IMG/VR virus record: IMGVR_UViG_3300009527_000204
Location: 1-20,339 of that record
Source of the DNA: a virus
Reading direction: 5' to 3' (one strand)
Length of the DNA stretch: 20,339 bases
Shown here one piece after another: positions 5,995-13,068 of the stretch. Numbering within the stretch: the first letter of the stretch is position 1; each line of letters starts with the position of its first letter. The notes beneath the pieces are model-generated. The model made no database searches and was not told the DNA's origin. It saw only the letters and a program-made list of their open reading frames with translations. The position numbers were made by a program, and so were the translations under genes.

Positions 5995-6383
5995 GATGTG
6001 CTCCCCGGTTGGCCAGACTGGGCCGTGCCGCTCATCTTGCGGATGGCCCAGCGCAGGAAGTGCTGGGCTGATGAGCCGACGACGAACGCTGCCCCAAGCA
6101 GGAACGACTCAGGCACCTGCATGGCGGGCGCCAGGTAGCCTGCTGTGAGGCTGGACGCGACGGCGAAGCCGATGCGGCGCCCGCTGGTGCGCAGCAGCTC
6201 GCGCCAGGTGTCTCCGGTGCTGGGAACGGCGTTGAAGAGGGCAATGGCGGCAATGGCGCCGGCAAAGCCCGCGACGAGCACGTCGGGGCGCAGGCCAAGC
6301 GGCACGCCCAAGAGCGTGATCGCGGGCACGGCCACAGTAGCCGCGACCAGCGTGCCGGTCGCAGTGGATACGGGTTCGGGCAT
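5991..6383 (-). CDS. Putative holin (130-aa multi-pass membrane protein)
   Basis: A 130-aa protein dominated by hydrophobic segments at about residues 10-31, 34-55, 70-88 and 92-108, with a short hydrophilic N-terminus (MPEPVSTATG) and a polar C-terminal tail (SGTAQSGQPGSTS). Size, topology and position two genes upstream of the endolysin fit a holin, which would permeabilise the inner membrane and release the endolysin. AAAGG lies 5 bases before the ATG at 6383. The family is not recognised with certainty; a different phage membrane protein is possible. Confidence 0.75.
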   Translation of the reverse strand: MPEPVSTATGTLVAATVAVPAITLLGVPLGLRPDVLVAGFAGAIAAIALFNAVPSTGDTWRELLRTSGRRIGFAVASSLTAGYLAPAMQVPESFLLGAAFVVGSSAQHFLRWAIRKMSGTAQSGQPGSTS

Positions 6384-6444
6384 GGGGGCCTTTCGGGTGC
6401 TTGAGGTGGAGCGGTGCCTGCAGTGAATGGCGGAGCTGGGTCAG

Positions 6445-6759
6445 TCAGACCGGCGCCGCGCCTTCGTAGCCGAACTGCGCGCCTTCGCCTGGCGGTTGGC
6501 TCAGGAACTGGTAGATGGCGTCCAGCACCGACTTCGTGCCTTCGTTTGCCGGGATGCATCGCACCTCGCTTCGCACGGGGTTCTTTCCGTCCAGGCGGGC
6601 TTCGTGGCTCAGGTACTCGCCGATCTCCAACTCCACCAGCACGGTGATGCCGTCGGCCTGGTAAGCCGGCGGCGGATTGAAGTTGAAGTTGGCCCGAAGG
6701 ATGCGGTGATAGGTCGTGGTGACGCCCGAGGGCAGCTCACGGGGCAGAGACATTGCCAT
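6445..6759 (-). CDS. Phage protein of unknown function (104 aa)
   Basis: A 104-aa soluble protein lying between the tail-fibre-associated genes and the holin candidates. Its middle part (ITVLVELEIGEYLSHEARLD) looks like beta strand and the end (TKSVLDAIYQFLSQPPGE) like a helix. No signal peptide, membrane segment or catalytic motif is visible. Two in-frame ATGs are possible (6759 and 6753), and both leave it almost abutting the lipoprotein stop at 6765, so it belongs to the same transcript. I do not recognise the family; a structural or assembly role at the tail tip is only positional inference. Confidence 0.75.
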   Translation of the reverse strand: MAMSLPRELPSGVTTTYHRILRANFNFNPPPAYQADGITVLVELEIGEYLSHEARLDGKNPVRSEVRCIPANEGTKSVLDAIYQFLSQPPGEGAQFGYEGAAPV

Positions 6760-6764
6760 GGCGT

Positions 6765-7601
6765 TCAGAGGTAGGGAGTGAGGTCGATGATGAGAGTCGG
6801 CGCCGGCCCGAGGCCGCCCTGCAGCAAGGGCGCAAAGTCGGGGCTGCCACCTGTCGAAGTCCAGCGGCTGCCCACCACGCGGTCGATGGCGCCGCTGGAC
6901 AGCCGCACGGCCACGTTGACGGTGCGCGAACCGAACTGGTAGCCGCCACCAGCGCCGCCAACTGCGGCCACGACGACACCGGGGTAGGTGGGCAGCGTCG
7001 CCGCAGTGGAGTCCCACACACCGCCAGTTGGCAAACCAGACACGGCTGGCAACGTGACAAAGGAATGCACCAGCAAGGGCTTGCGTGTCGTGTCCCACTG
7101 AACCTCGCCGCTCGCGCCCAGCACGCGCGACCCCCACGCCTCAGCCGGCGATGTGCCGGCGGCAAGCCTGCCGAAGCAATACACCTGCGGCGTGACGCTG
7201 GCACGCACGAGGATCTCGTAGGTTGTGCCGGAGACCAGTCGCACGACGGGCGCCTCGACCCAGTTGCCGTCGCCAGGCGTCATGCGGAACACCGGCAATG
7301 GAGCGCCGTTGGGCGACGCGATCGTGAAACGCGCAAAGGAGCCGTCAACGCCCGACTCGATGACGAAGCCGGTGAACACGGGCTGACCGAGATAGTGCAG
7401 CGCGGCGGCTTGGCTGCTCACGGCCAAGTTGCCGCTTGCTGTGTAGACCACGATGCCGTAGCTCATGAGGTCGATTCCCTGTGGTGAATTGGTCGATGCA
7501 GTGATCGGTGCGGTCGGTGTTGGCGTACTGACCGGAGGACCGCCTCCGCCGCAAGCTGCGAGAACCAAAGCGAAAGTCAAGAGAGCAGTGAAAGCCTTCA
7601 T
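6765..7601 (-). CDS. Phage-encoded lipoprotein with two diverged copies of a tail-associated domain
   Basis: A 278-aa protein with a clear lipoprotein signal (MKAFTALLTFALVLAAC, Cys17 in the LAAC lipobox), then a Gly/Pro/Thr-rich tether (about residues 18-40). Gly at +2 suggests outer-membrane sorting. Two regions starting near residues 47 (MSYGIVVYTASGNLAVSS) and 156 (AWGSRVLGASGEVQWDTT) resemble each other and the start of the upstream 98-aa protein (TWGQRVLNSDGSFQFDTS). AGGAGG precedes the ATG at good spacing. An internal ATG at 7466, exactly where MSYG begins, has a weaker AGGGA about 9 bases upstream and would give a 233-aa cytoplasmic form. The domain resembles tail-fibre-associated proteins; a lipid-anchored version might act in superinfection exclusion (inference). 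Function is otherwise unknown. Confidence 0.8.
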   Translation of the reverse strand: MKAFTALLTFALVLAACGGGGPPVSTPTPTAPITASTNSPQGIDLMSYGIVVYTASGNLAVSSQAAALHYLGQPVFTGFVIESGVDGSFARFTIASPNGAPLPVFRMTPGDGNWVEAPVVRLVSGTTYEILVRASVTPQVYCFGRLAAGTSPAEAWGSRVLGASGEVQWDTTRKPLLVHSFVTLPAVSGLPTGGVWDSTAATLPTYPGVVVAAVGGAGGGYQFGSRTVNVAVRLSSGAIDRVVGSRWTSTGGSPDFAPLLQGGLGPAPTLIIDLTPYL

Positions 7602-7610
7602 GCGAGCCTC

Positions 7611-7907
7611 CTAGTTGACGAAGACGAAAGCCGTTCGCGTCGCGCCTGCCTCTGCGAACGTTGGAAAGGTGACGACGGGGTGGCCGCTGGCGTAGCTCAC
7701 CGTGATCGCCGCCGGGCCTGACTTAGGACCGACGTGCGACCAGAAGACCGTGCGGCCGGCCCACTGCGGGTAGCTGATGACCTGCTGCGGGGCGCCATTG
7801 ACGCCGTACACCACGATGTCGATCAGCAGCGCGCCTCGGTAGAGGGCCTGGCTCGTGTCGAACTGGAACGAGCCGTCCGAGTTGAGCACTCGCTGGCCCC
7901 AAGTCAC
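7611..7907 (-). CDS. Tail-tip-associated protein of unknown function (98 aa)
   Basis: A 98-aa, beta-rich protein beginning MTWGQRVLNSDGSFQFDTS. The GTG start (7907) overlaps the stop of the tip-protein gene (GTGA), so translation is coupled. The N-terminal pattern (aromatic-Gly, two residues, Val, Gly, then Asp/Ser-Thr) is shared with two segments of the downstream lipoprotein, which suggests a duplicated domain. Similar small proteins occur after tail-fibre genes in other phages. Attachment to or maturation of the tail tip is a guess from position. Confidence 0.78.
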   Translation of the reverse strand: MTWGQRVLNSDGSFQFDTSQALYRGALLIDIVVYGVNGAPQQVISYPQWAGRTVFWSHVGPKSGPAAITVSYASGHPVVTFPTFAEAGATRTAFVFVN

Positions 7908-10900
7908 AGCAGGTATCCCGAAACGACGCGGAGGTTGCCGTCGCCGTCGAAGATGCGCTGCCGATTGGCCTCCAGCTCCTGGCGCCCACCCGACGAAGCA
8001 GTGCGCAGCAGGCCCACGTCGGCCGTGATTGCGCTGAGCTGGCTGACGCTCAATGCCTGTGCGCCAACAGACCCATTCACAAGCAGATTGCCGTTGACCA
8101 GAGCCGCCCAGGTCAGCCAGGTGCTGCCATTGAAGTACCGGCTCTGCGTAAAGCCGGCGCTCGCGTTGTACAGCGTGACGCGGTCAAGCACGACGGGCGA
8201 GCCATACCCTGCATCGCTGATCGCCGCAGCTGCTTCACTATCGCTCCAGCCGCTGCCAGAGATGGAGCGGCTGGCCTCAATGCTGCCTCGCTGGCCGTTG
8301 GTGCCATTGGCGCCATTGGCGCCAGCGGGACCTTGCGGACCAGTGGCACCAGGAGCACCGGGGGCACCGGGGGCACCGGGAGCACCATCGGCACCGTTCG
8401 CCCCATTTGCACCATTTGCACCATTGCTGCCGGCCTGGCTTTTGCTAACCGAGAAGCGTTTGGTGATGGTGCCAAAGCCACCGCGGCCAACAGTAATGTC
8501 GACATAGCCCGCAGGCGTGCCGGCGGCAAGCCCGTCGATAGTGACGGTGTAGCCGCTGCGGCTGGCGCTGACGCCGCTACTGGCGGAGATCGAAGGCGTC
8601 CAGTTAGCGGTGTCATCGGTGATGCCGACGTAGACGGCAATGGTGCTGCTGTTGCCGGCGTAGCTGGTGACGTTGCCTGCTGGGTCAGCAGGAAAGACCG
8701 TGGCCTCGTTGCTCAACGTGGCGGTAACCGCAGGCGCCCCATCCGTACCATTTGCGCCGGGCGCGCCGTCCGCGCCCGGGGTGCCCGGCGCACCAGGCGA
8801 ACCGGGGGCACCTGGGGCACCTGGGGCACCTGGGGCTCCGGGTGCTCCGGGTGCTCCTGGCGCACCATTGGCGCCGGACTGCCCGTCGCGCACCTTGACG
8901 ATGGTCGTCTCAGCGCTGTACGTCGCCACGGTGTCCGTGACGGTTGCCCGCACTGTGATGCTGTCGGTCAGCATGCTGGCCGCCTCAACGCTGACGACGT
9001 CACCACTGCCGGTGATGCTGGCCGTGCCGCTGATGACGGACCAGTTGACGCTCCCGGCCAGTAAGCCGGTTCGTTTCGCGGTCAAAGTGATCGAACTCGG
9101 ACTGACTCCACCGGCGGCGGGATACTGAAACGTCAGCGCAGAGGCGTGGACCAGCAAGCTTTTTCCCGCGATGCCGGGCAGCAGCTGGGCCATGGCGCCC
9201 GTGACGGTGTACGTGACGGCGGCCACCTCGCCGAGGCTCTGCTGACCGCCGCCGAAGACGTTGAAGCTCGTGAACTTGAAGTGGAGCGTGCTGCCGATCA
9301 GAGAGAGATCGAGGTCGCCGCTTTTGACGACCAAATCATCGACCCGGACAAAACGGTCCCCTGCGCTGTGAGCGCTTTGCAGGGTGCCGTAGGCGCCGCG
9401 CACCAGACCGCCGAGGGTATAGGCGCCCGCGCCCACCAGGGCCGAGGTTTCGTAGGCGAAGTACTCCTGCGCGCCAGGGCCGACCCAGCACAGCGTTTGC
9501 AGCGTGGCGGCATCTTCTGAGCTGCCGCCAAGCAGCTGTTGGCCGCCCAGGCCCTGCACGCCGACCGTGCTGCTGATTGCGCCGGCGAGATAGCCGTAGC
9601 GCGCAGAGCCTGTGACCGTGCCGATCTGGCGGTAGTTCAGACCGTCCAGGCTGACATGCACATGGCAGCCGCCCCACGATGGCCCGCTGCCGCGAACAGC
9701 AACGTAGACCTCGAGCCCCGTGCGTGTGAGCTGGGCCGGCGCCTCGAAGATGACGGGCTCGTCAGTGTTGCCCGGCGCCGCGTTGTAGTCTGGCGAGTAG
9801 CCAGAGCCAGCCTGGGCACCGTAGCGGGGCGCGGTGGCGGTGCCGATGGGGGCGTCCTCGGCCACGATGGCGATGCGGCGGTCGTCAAGCTCCTCGACCT
9901 CAAGGATGCGCACGGGCCGGCGGAAGAGCCCGCGGCTTGGCTCGGTGAGGGTGACGAGGCGCAACGGCCGCAGGCGGCAGAACTGCCAGGTGAGGTTGAA
10001 CTCGTAGCGGTTGCGCTTGACGAGTTCGTCTTGCACCAGCTGCTGCGCGATCTGGGCGCCGATGGCAGGGTCTTTGACCTCGGGGGCGGCGATGGCCGGC
10101 TTCTCGCGACGGCCGAAGGTTTCGATGCTGGCCAGGTCGTCACGCGAGATGGGCTGCTTGGCGTAGCCGGACGCGCGGTTCTCGATCTCGAGGGTGATGA
10201 CGTTGAAGCCGACGTCGTCGCTGTTGGCTGCGGAGGACTCGGCGCCCAGGCCGTGGTGGCGGCGGATGCGGACCGAAGGCTCGCCGTCGTCGGGCTTGAA
10301 GTGGTCCAGCGTCAGGTCAAAGTCGGGCGTCACCTCGGCCGTGAAGCTGGCGCCGTGGGCGCTGAGGTCTTCGTCGCCCAGCGGCACCAGCTCAATGGCA
10401 GAGCCGGTGTACGCGGCCTTGGTGTTGGTGAGCATGAGCAGTTGGGCCAGCCAGTCAAGACAGCTGCGTTGCTCCGTGAGCACGGGACTGAGCCACAGAC
10501 CGGCGGCGCGGCAGTAGGCCTGGTAGCGGTCCAAGCCGAGCAGCCGCTCGGCTGGCCAGCCGCCGCCGGAGCGGGTGTCGGTGAGGAGGCGTTCAACAGC
10601 CAGACGCGGGTCACCATCCAGCACGGTGCCGGCACCGGGGACGCTGCCCAGGCCGCCGGCGTCCAGCTCGAAGTTGTGATTGGGCAGGCTGGCGCTGCTG
10701 TCGAGTTCGTAGGCCTGGGCGTAGGCGTAGGCCAGGCCGCTGTAGCCGAGGGCCTTGCTGGGGGCGTTGGTGGACAGCCAGCTCCAGACGGCCTGGCCGA
10801 TGTTGCCGAGCTGCAGGGACAGGCCGCCGGCGGCGAAGCTGGCGAACTGGCTCTTGCCGCGCCACATGGCGCCAGAGCCCACGAGAGGCCCCCTGGCGAG

Positions 10901-11140
10901 CGCGATGAGCACCGAGGCCTGGTAGGTGTAGCTGACGGTGGTTTGCGAGCCCCCACCGCCCTTGCCGCCGCTTTGGGTCTCGCTTTGCTTGATCGCCTTG
11001 AAGGCGTTGTAGTCGAGCAGGTTGCCGGCGACGCGGCCGCGCCCGGTGAGCACCCAGGGGATGGTCTTGCCGTACTCGCTGCCCTGGATGCGAACGCCGC
11101 TGAGGCTCGGCTGCTCGTTGGTGAAGTTGGAACCGCCCAT
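7904..11140 (-). CDS. Tail tip/host-specificity protein with two collagen-like blocks
   Basis: A 1078-aa protein at the place of lambda J or gene transfer agent gp15, last of the tail-tip set. The N-terminal part (MGGSNFTNEQPSLSG, then IPWVLTGRGRVAGNLLD) and the following region up to about residue 600 look like the hub/tip core. From about 650 come beta-sandwich-like domains, then a collagen-like block of 17 Gly-X-Y triplets (753-803), a domain of about 100 aa, a second block of 16 triplets (904-951), and a C-terminal receptor-facing segment with GNLLVNGSVGAQALSVSQL. Such triplet blocks trimerise in phage fibres. ATG 11140 was chosen because upstream in-frame residues are Arg/Pro-rich shadow sequence and the ATG overlaps the peptidase stop (TGATG). 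It probably determines host range. Confidence 0.9.
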   Translation of the reverse strand: MGGSNFTNEQPSLSGVRIQGSEYGKTIPWVLTGRGRVAGNLLDYNAFKAIKQSETQSGGKGGGGSQTTVSYTYQASVLIALARGPLVGSGAMWRGKSQFASFAAGGLSLQLGNIGQAVWSWLSTNAPSKALGYSGLAYAYAQAYELDSSASLPNHNFELDAGGLGSVPGAGTVLDGDPRLAVERLLTDTRSGGGWPAERLLGLDRYQAYCRAAGLWLSPVLTEQRSCLDWLAQLLMLTNTKAAYTGSAIELVPLGDEDLSAHGASFTAEVTPDFDLTLDHFKPDDGEPSVRIRRHHGLGAESSAANSDDVGFNVITLEIENRASGYAKQPISRDDLASIETFGRREKPAIAAPEVKDPAIGAQIAQQLVQDELVKRNRYEFNLTWQFCRLRPLRLVTLTEPSRGLFRRPVRILEVEELDDRRIAIVAEDAPIGTATAPRYGAQAGSGYSPDYNAAPGNTDEPVIFEAPAQLTRTGLEVYVAVRGSGPSWGGCHVHVSLDGLNYRQIGTVTGSARYGYLAGAISSTVGVQGLGGQQLLGGSSEDAATLQTLCWVGPGAQEYFAYETSALVGAGAYTLGGLVRGAYGTLQSAHSAGDRFVRVDDLVVKSGDLDLSLIGSTLHFKFTSFNVFGGGQQSLGEVAAVTYTVTGAMAQLLPGIAGKSLLVHASALTFQYPAAGGVSPSSITLTAKRTGLLAGSVNWSVISGTASITGSGDVVSVEAASMLTDSITVRATVTDTVATYSAETTIVKVRDGQSGANGAPGAPGAPGAPGAPGAPGAPGSPGAPGTPGADGAPGANGTDGAPAVTATLSNEATVFPADPAGNVTSYAGNSSTIAVYVGITDDTANWTPSISASSGVSASRSGYTVTIDGLAAGTPAGYVDITVGRGGFGTITKRFSVSKSQAGSNGANGANGANGADGAPGAPGAPGAPGATGPQGPAGANGANGTNGQRGSIEASRSISGSGWSDSEAAAAISDAGYGSPVVLDRVTLYNASAGFTQSRYFNGSTWLTWAALVNGNLLVNGSVGAQALSVSQLSAITADVGLLRTASSGGRQELEANRQRIFDGDGNLRVVSGYLL
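8288..8431. repeat. Second collagen-like repeat block (16 Gly-X-Y triplets)
   Basis: On the minus strand this encodes triplets such as GAN, GAP, GAT and GPQ without interruption. At DNA level it is an imperfect 9-bp tandem array (variants of GCACCGGGG on the plus strand), prone to recombination or copy-number change. Confidence 0.9.
8732..8884. repeat. First collagen-like repeat block (17 Gly-X-Y triplets)
   Basis: An uninterrupted run of 17 triplets, mostly GAP, within the tip protein gene. Near-identical 9-bp units (GGGGCACCT variants) are repeated in tandem around 8806-8865. It follows a KVRDG linker, a common way for phage fibre proteins to enter a collagen-like segment. Confidence 0.9.
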
Positions 11141-11598
11141 CAGATGGCCTTGGCAAAGAGGGTGAAAGCGCGCATGTCGCGGCCGGCAAAGACAGCGGCG
11201 TCGAGCCGGTCCTGGGTGACCTCGCCGGCCTGCGCGAGGGCGTGTGCGACCTCGAGGTGCTCGCCGCGCTGCACGACGAGGCCGGCGTGGCTGAAGGTGC
11301 GGCCAAAGCGCCAGACGAGCACGTCGCCTGCCTGCAGCGGCTCGCCGGCGGCCATCGGGCGCAGCCAGGCGTCGAGGCCGGCGAGATAGACCTCCTCGCT
11401 GCGATGGAGGTGCCACTGCGGCGCATAAGGCCGGGGGTCGAAAGCAGCGGGCAGCGCGCCGCAAGCCTTGAAGACGGCCACCAGCAGCATCAAGCAGTCG
11501 ACGCCGACGCCGTGCACGCAGGCCTGGTGGTGATAGGGCGTGCTGATCCAGCGCTGGGCTTCTTCCTGAAGCAGCGCGCGAAGGTCGAGGGGGGTCAT
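11140..11598 (-). CDS. Tail-tip NlpC/P60-family peptidase (gp14-like)
   Basis: A 152-aa cysteine peptidase predicted to cut peptide cross-links of the cell wall during DNA entry. The catalytic Cys35 lies in GVDCLMLLVAV and the catalytic His104 in FSHAGLVV; His119 (EVAHA) fits the third position. The conserved LQAGDVLVW lies before the His. ATG 11598 was chosen because homology begins at MTPLDLRALL and it sits one base past the upstream stop (11602-11600); the longer frame to 11772 is Arg/Ser/Pro-rich shadow. Its stop overlaps the tip-protein ATG. In the Rhodobacter gene transfer agent the peptidase occupies the same slot between hub and tip protein. Confidence 0.9.
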   Translation of the reverse strand: MTPLDLRALLQEEAQRWISTPYHHQACVHGVGVDCLMLLVAVFKACGALPAAFDPRPYAPQWHLHRSEEVYLAGLDAWLRPMAAGEPLQAGDVLVWRFGRTFSHAGLVVQRGEHLEVAHALAQAGEVTQDRLDAAVFAGRDMRAFTLFAKAI

Positions 11599-11599
11599 G

Positions 11600-12460
11600 T
11601 CAGGCGGCCGTCTCGGGCGCTGGGACGTGGGGCTCGCCTCGGAAGCGCAACAGGTTGCCGAGGGCGATGCAGCGGGCCTTGGTGCGGTCGCAGCCCGGGC
11701 GGATGGCGAAGGTGTCGCCGATCTCTGGCTGCTGGGGCCACGGGAGCACGGTCTGCACCGCGCCGCCGGCATAGGCCCTCACGGTGCGCTGCTCGCCAGC
11801 CAGCTCGCCGCTGGTGAAGCGAATTGCGCCCAGGTCAAAGAAGCCGCTGGCCTGCCCGAGGCCCGTGGCGATGTAGTCGAGACGCCCACCGGACAAGCCG
11901 GTGACGGTGCCGGTGACCGATGCGGCCACAGGGTTGAGGCCGCAGTTGGGGTCATAGATGGTGTTGCGGCAGCCAGGCTGGTAGATCTCGGCGGGCACCT
12001 GGCGGGTGAGCTGAGCCAGCAAGCTGCGCACGGACACATCGACTGTGCCCAGGCCCAGGTCGGCCGGCCCGGTCTTACCCTCGAAGCGGGTGTCGTAGCC
12101 CTTGTCGACACCGGCCGCATCCTGGAAGAGCCATTCGAGCAGCACGTCGGCGCCGTCGAGGCCGCCACGCGCGGCGAAGTGCATCATGGGCACGCCGGCG
12201 ACGGTGTCCAGCGTGTCGACGTTGAACGTGAACTGCACGTCGTCGATCTGCAGGTTGGCGTTGACCTTGAGGCGGTCTCGCTCGTAGCTGGCGGGCACGA
12301 AGGTGCGGCCGTCGGCGATGGTGAGCGGCACGTCGGCGTTCGTCCACCGCAGCACGACGCCCGTTCGCGTGGTGAGGGTAAGAAGGTCGAAGCGTTTGCC
12401 CTCGCAGGTGCTGGCCAGCCAGGCGTCCAGCGCGGCGAGTTCAGGGGCGGTCATGGGCAT
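11600..12460 (-). CDS. Tail hub protein, DUF2163/phage BR0599 family (gp13/L-like)
   Basis: A 286-aa structural protein that forms the ring between distal tail protein and tip. The N-terminal two-thirds fits DUF2163 (LTLTTRTGVVLRWTNADVPL) and the end fits the BR0599 domain (GCDRTKARC). Four cysteines are placed as two pairs, C164/C173 and C257/C264; in lambda gpL and in the gene transfer agent hub such cysteines hold an iron-sulphur cluster, so a cluster is likely here (inference). Start ATG 12460 or 12454 (MPMTAPEL); it lies just after the stop of the DUF2460 gene. Order with neighbours is that of the gene transfer agent tail tip. Confidence 0.9.
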   Translation of the reverse strand: MPMTAPELAALDAWLASTCEGKRFDLLTLTTRTGVVLRWTNADVPLTIADGRTFVPASYERDRLKVNANLQIDDVQFTFNVDTLDTVAGVPMMHFAARGGLDGADVLLEWLFQDAAGVDKGYDTRFEGKTGPADLGLGTVDVSVRSLLAQLTRQVPAEIYQPGCRNTIYDPNCGLNPVAASVTGTVTGLSGGRLDYIATGLGQASGFFDLGAIRFTSGELAGEQRTVRAYAGGAVQTVLPWPQQPEIGDTFAIRPGCDRTKARCIALGNLLRFRGEPHVPAPETAA

Positions 12461-12466
12461 GGCGCG

Positions 12467-13066
12467 TCAGCTGTACTGGTTGACGGTTTCGAGCGGCACG
12501 CCGTCGGCGCTGAAGAGCTGGTGCATGAAGCGCTTCAGGTCGAGCGTGTCGTCGGCGAAGGCGACGTGATAGAAAAAGCTGCCCGTCCACGCGACCGTGG
12601 CGCCTGTGGCAGCGTCGGCGGCCAGCGTCAGCGTGTCACGACCGAAAGTCGCTGCGACTGGACTGCCGTTGACCAGGGCGATTGGGGCGGCGCCGGTCGT
12701 GTCGACAGCGCCGACGCGGTCGACGGCGCCGCCTTCGGTGTAGACAAGCGGGAAGGTGCGACGGCTTGGAGCGCCGAGGCCGACGGTTTGGGCGATGACA
12801 GCATGGTTGGTTTCGTCCTGAAGGTAGAAGGGATCGAGCGCACCCTTGCGCGCCAAGAAGAAGCCGCGCAGCGTTTGCAGGTCGGCCACGCTGGGCCGGG
12901 CGCGCAAAAAGTTGTAGCGCAGGGTGAAGCGCCACACGGGGAAGACGCGCTCGCTCATGGCCGACCGGCGGCCGCTGGCAGCGCGGTGCACTCGGGTGTT
13001 GAAGCTCACGCTGATGCCACGCTCGGCGGACAGTCCTGCGAGCTTGGGGAAGACTGCGGTGCTCAT
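12467..13066 (-). CDS. Distal tail protein, DUF2460 family (gp12-like)
   Basis: A 199-aa tail protein. Recognisable family features are the N-terminal FPKLAGLSAERGISVSFNTRV, the RFTLRYNFLRARP segment, the LRGFFLARKGALDPFYLQD stretch and the C-terminal YHVAFADDTLDLKRFMHQLF. It should form the ring joining the tail tube and hub. It starts 2 bases after the tape measure stop and ends 6 bases before the hub gene. In lambda the equivalent place is gpM. Confidence 0.9.
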   Translation of the reverse strand: MSTAVFPKLAGLSAERGISVSFNTRVHRAASGRRSAMSERVFPVWRFTLRYNFLRARPSVADLQTLRGFFLARKGALDPFYLQDETNHAVIAQTVGLGAPSRRTFPLVYTEGGAVDRVGAVDTTGAAPIALVNGSPVAATFGRDTLTLAADAATGATVAWTGSFFYHVAFADDTLDLKRFMHQLFSADGVPLETVNQYS

Positions 13067-13068
13067 GG

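Noticed and set aside
8288-8884. Regular short repeats that might suggest a CRISPR array
   Set aside because: They are 9-bp codon-level repeats encoding Gly-X-Y triplets in frame within a gene, with no spacers.
9539-11389. A 616-aa plus-strand frame opposite the tail tip gene
   Set aside because: Antisense shadow of the tip protein with the same low-complexity composition; the minus-strand gene has clear family features and coupled starts.
11140-11772. Longer versions of the peptidase (from 11772) and tip protein (from 11464)
   Set aside because: The extra N-terminal parts are Arg/Pro/Ser-rich shadow of the upstream gene; the shorter starts abut or overlap the previous stops and match where homology begins.
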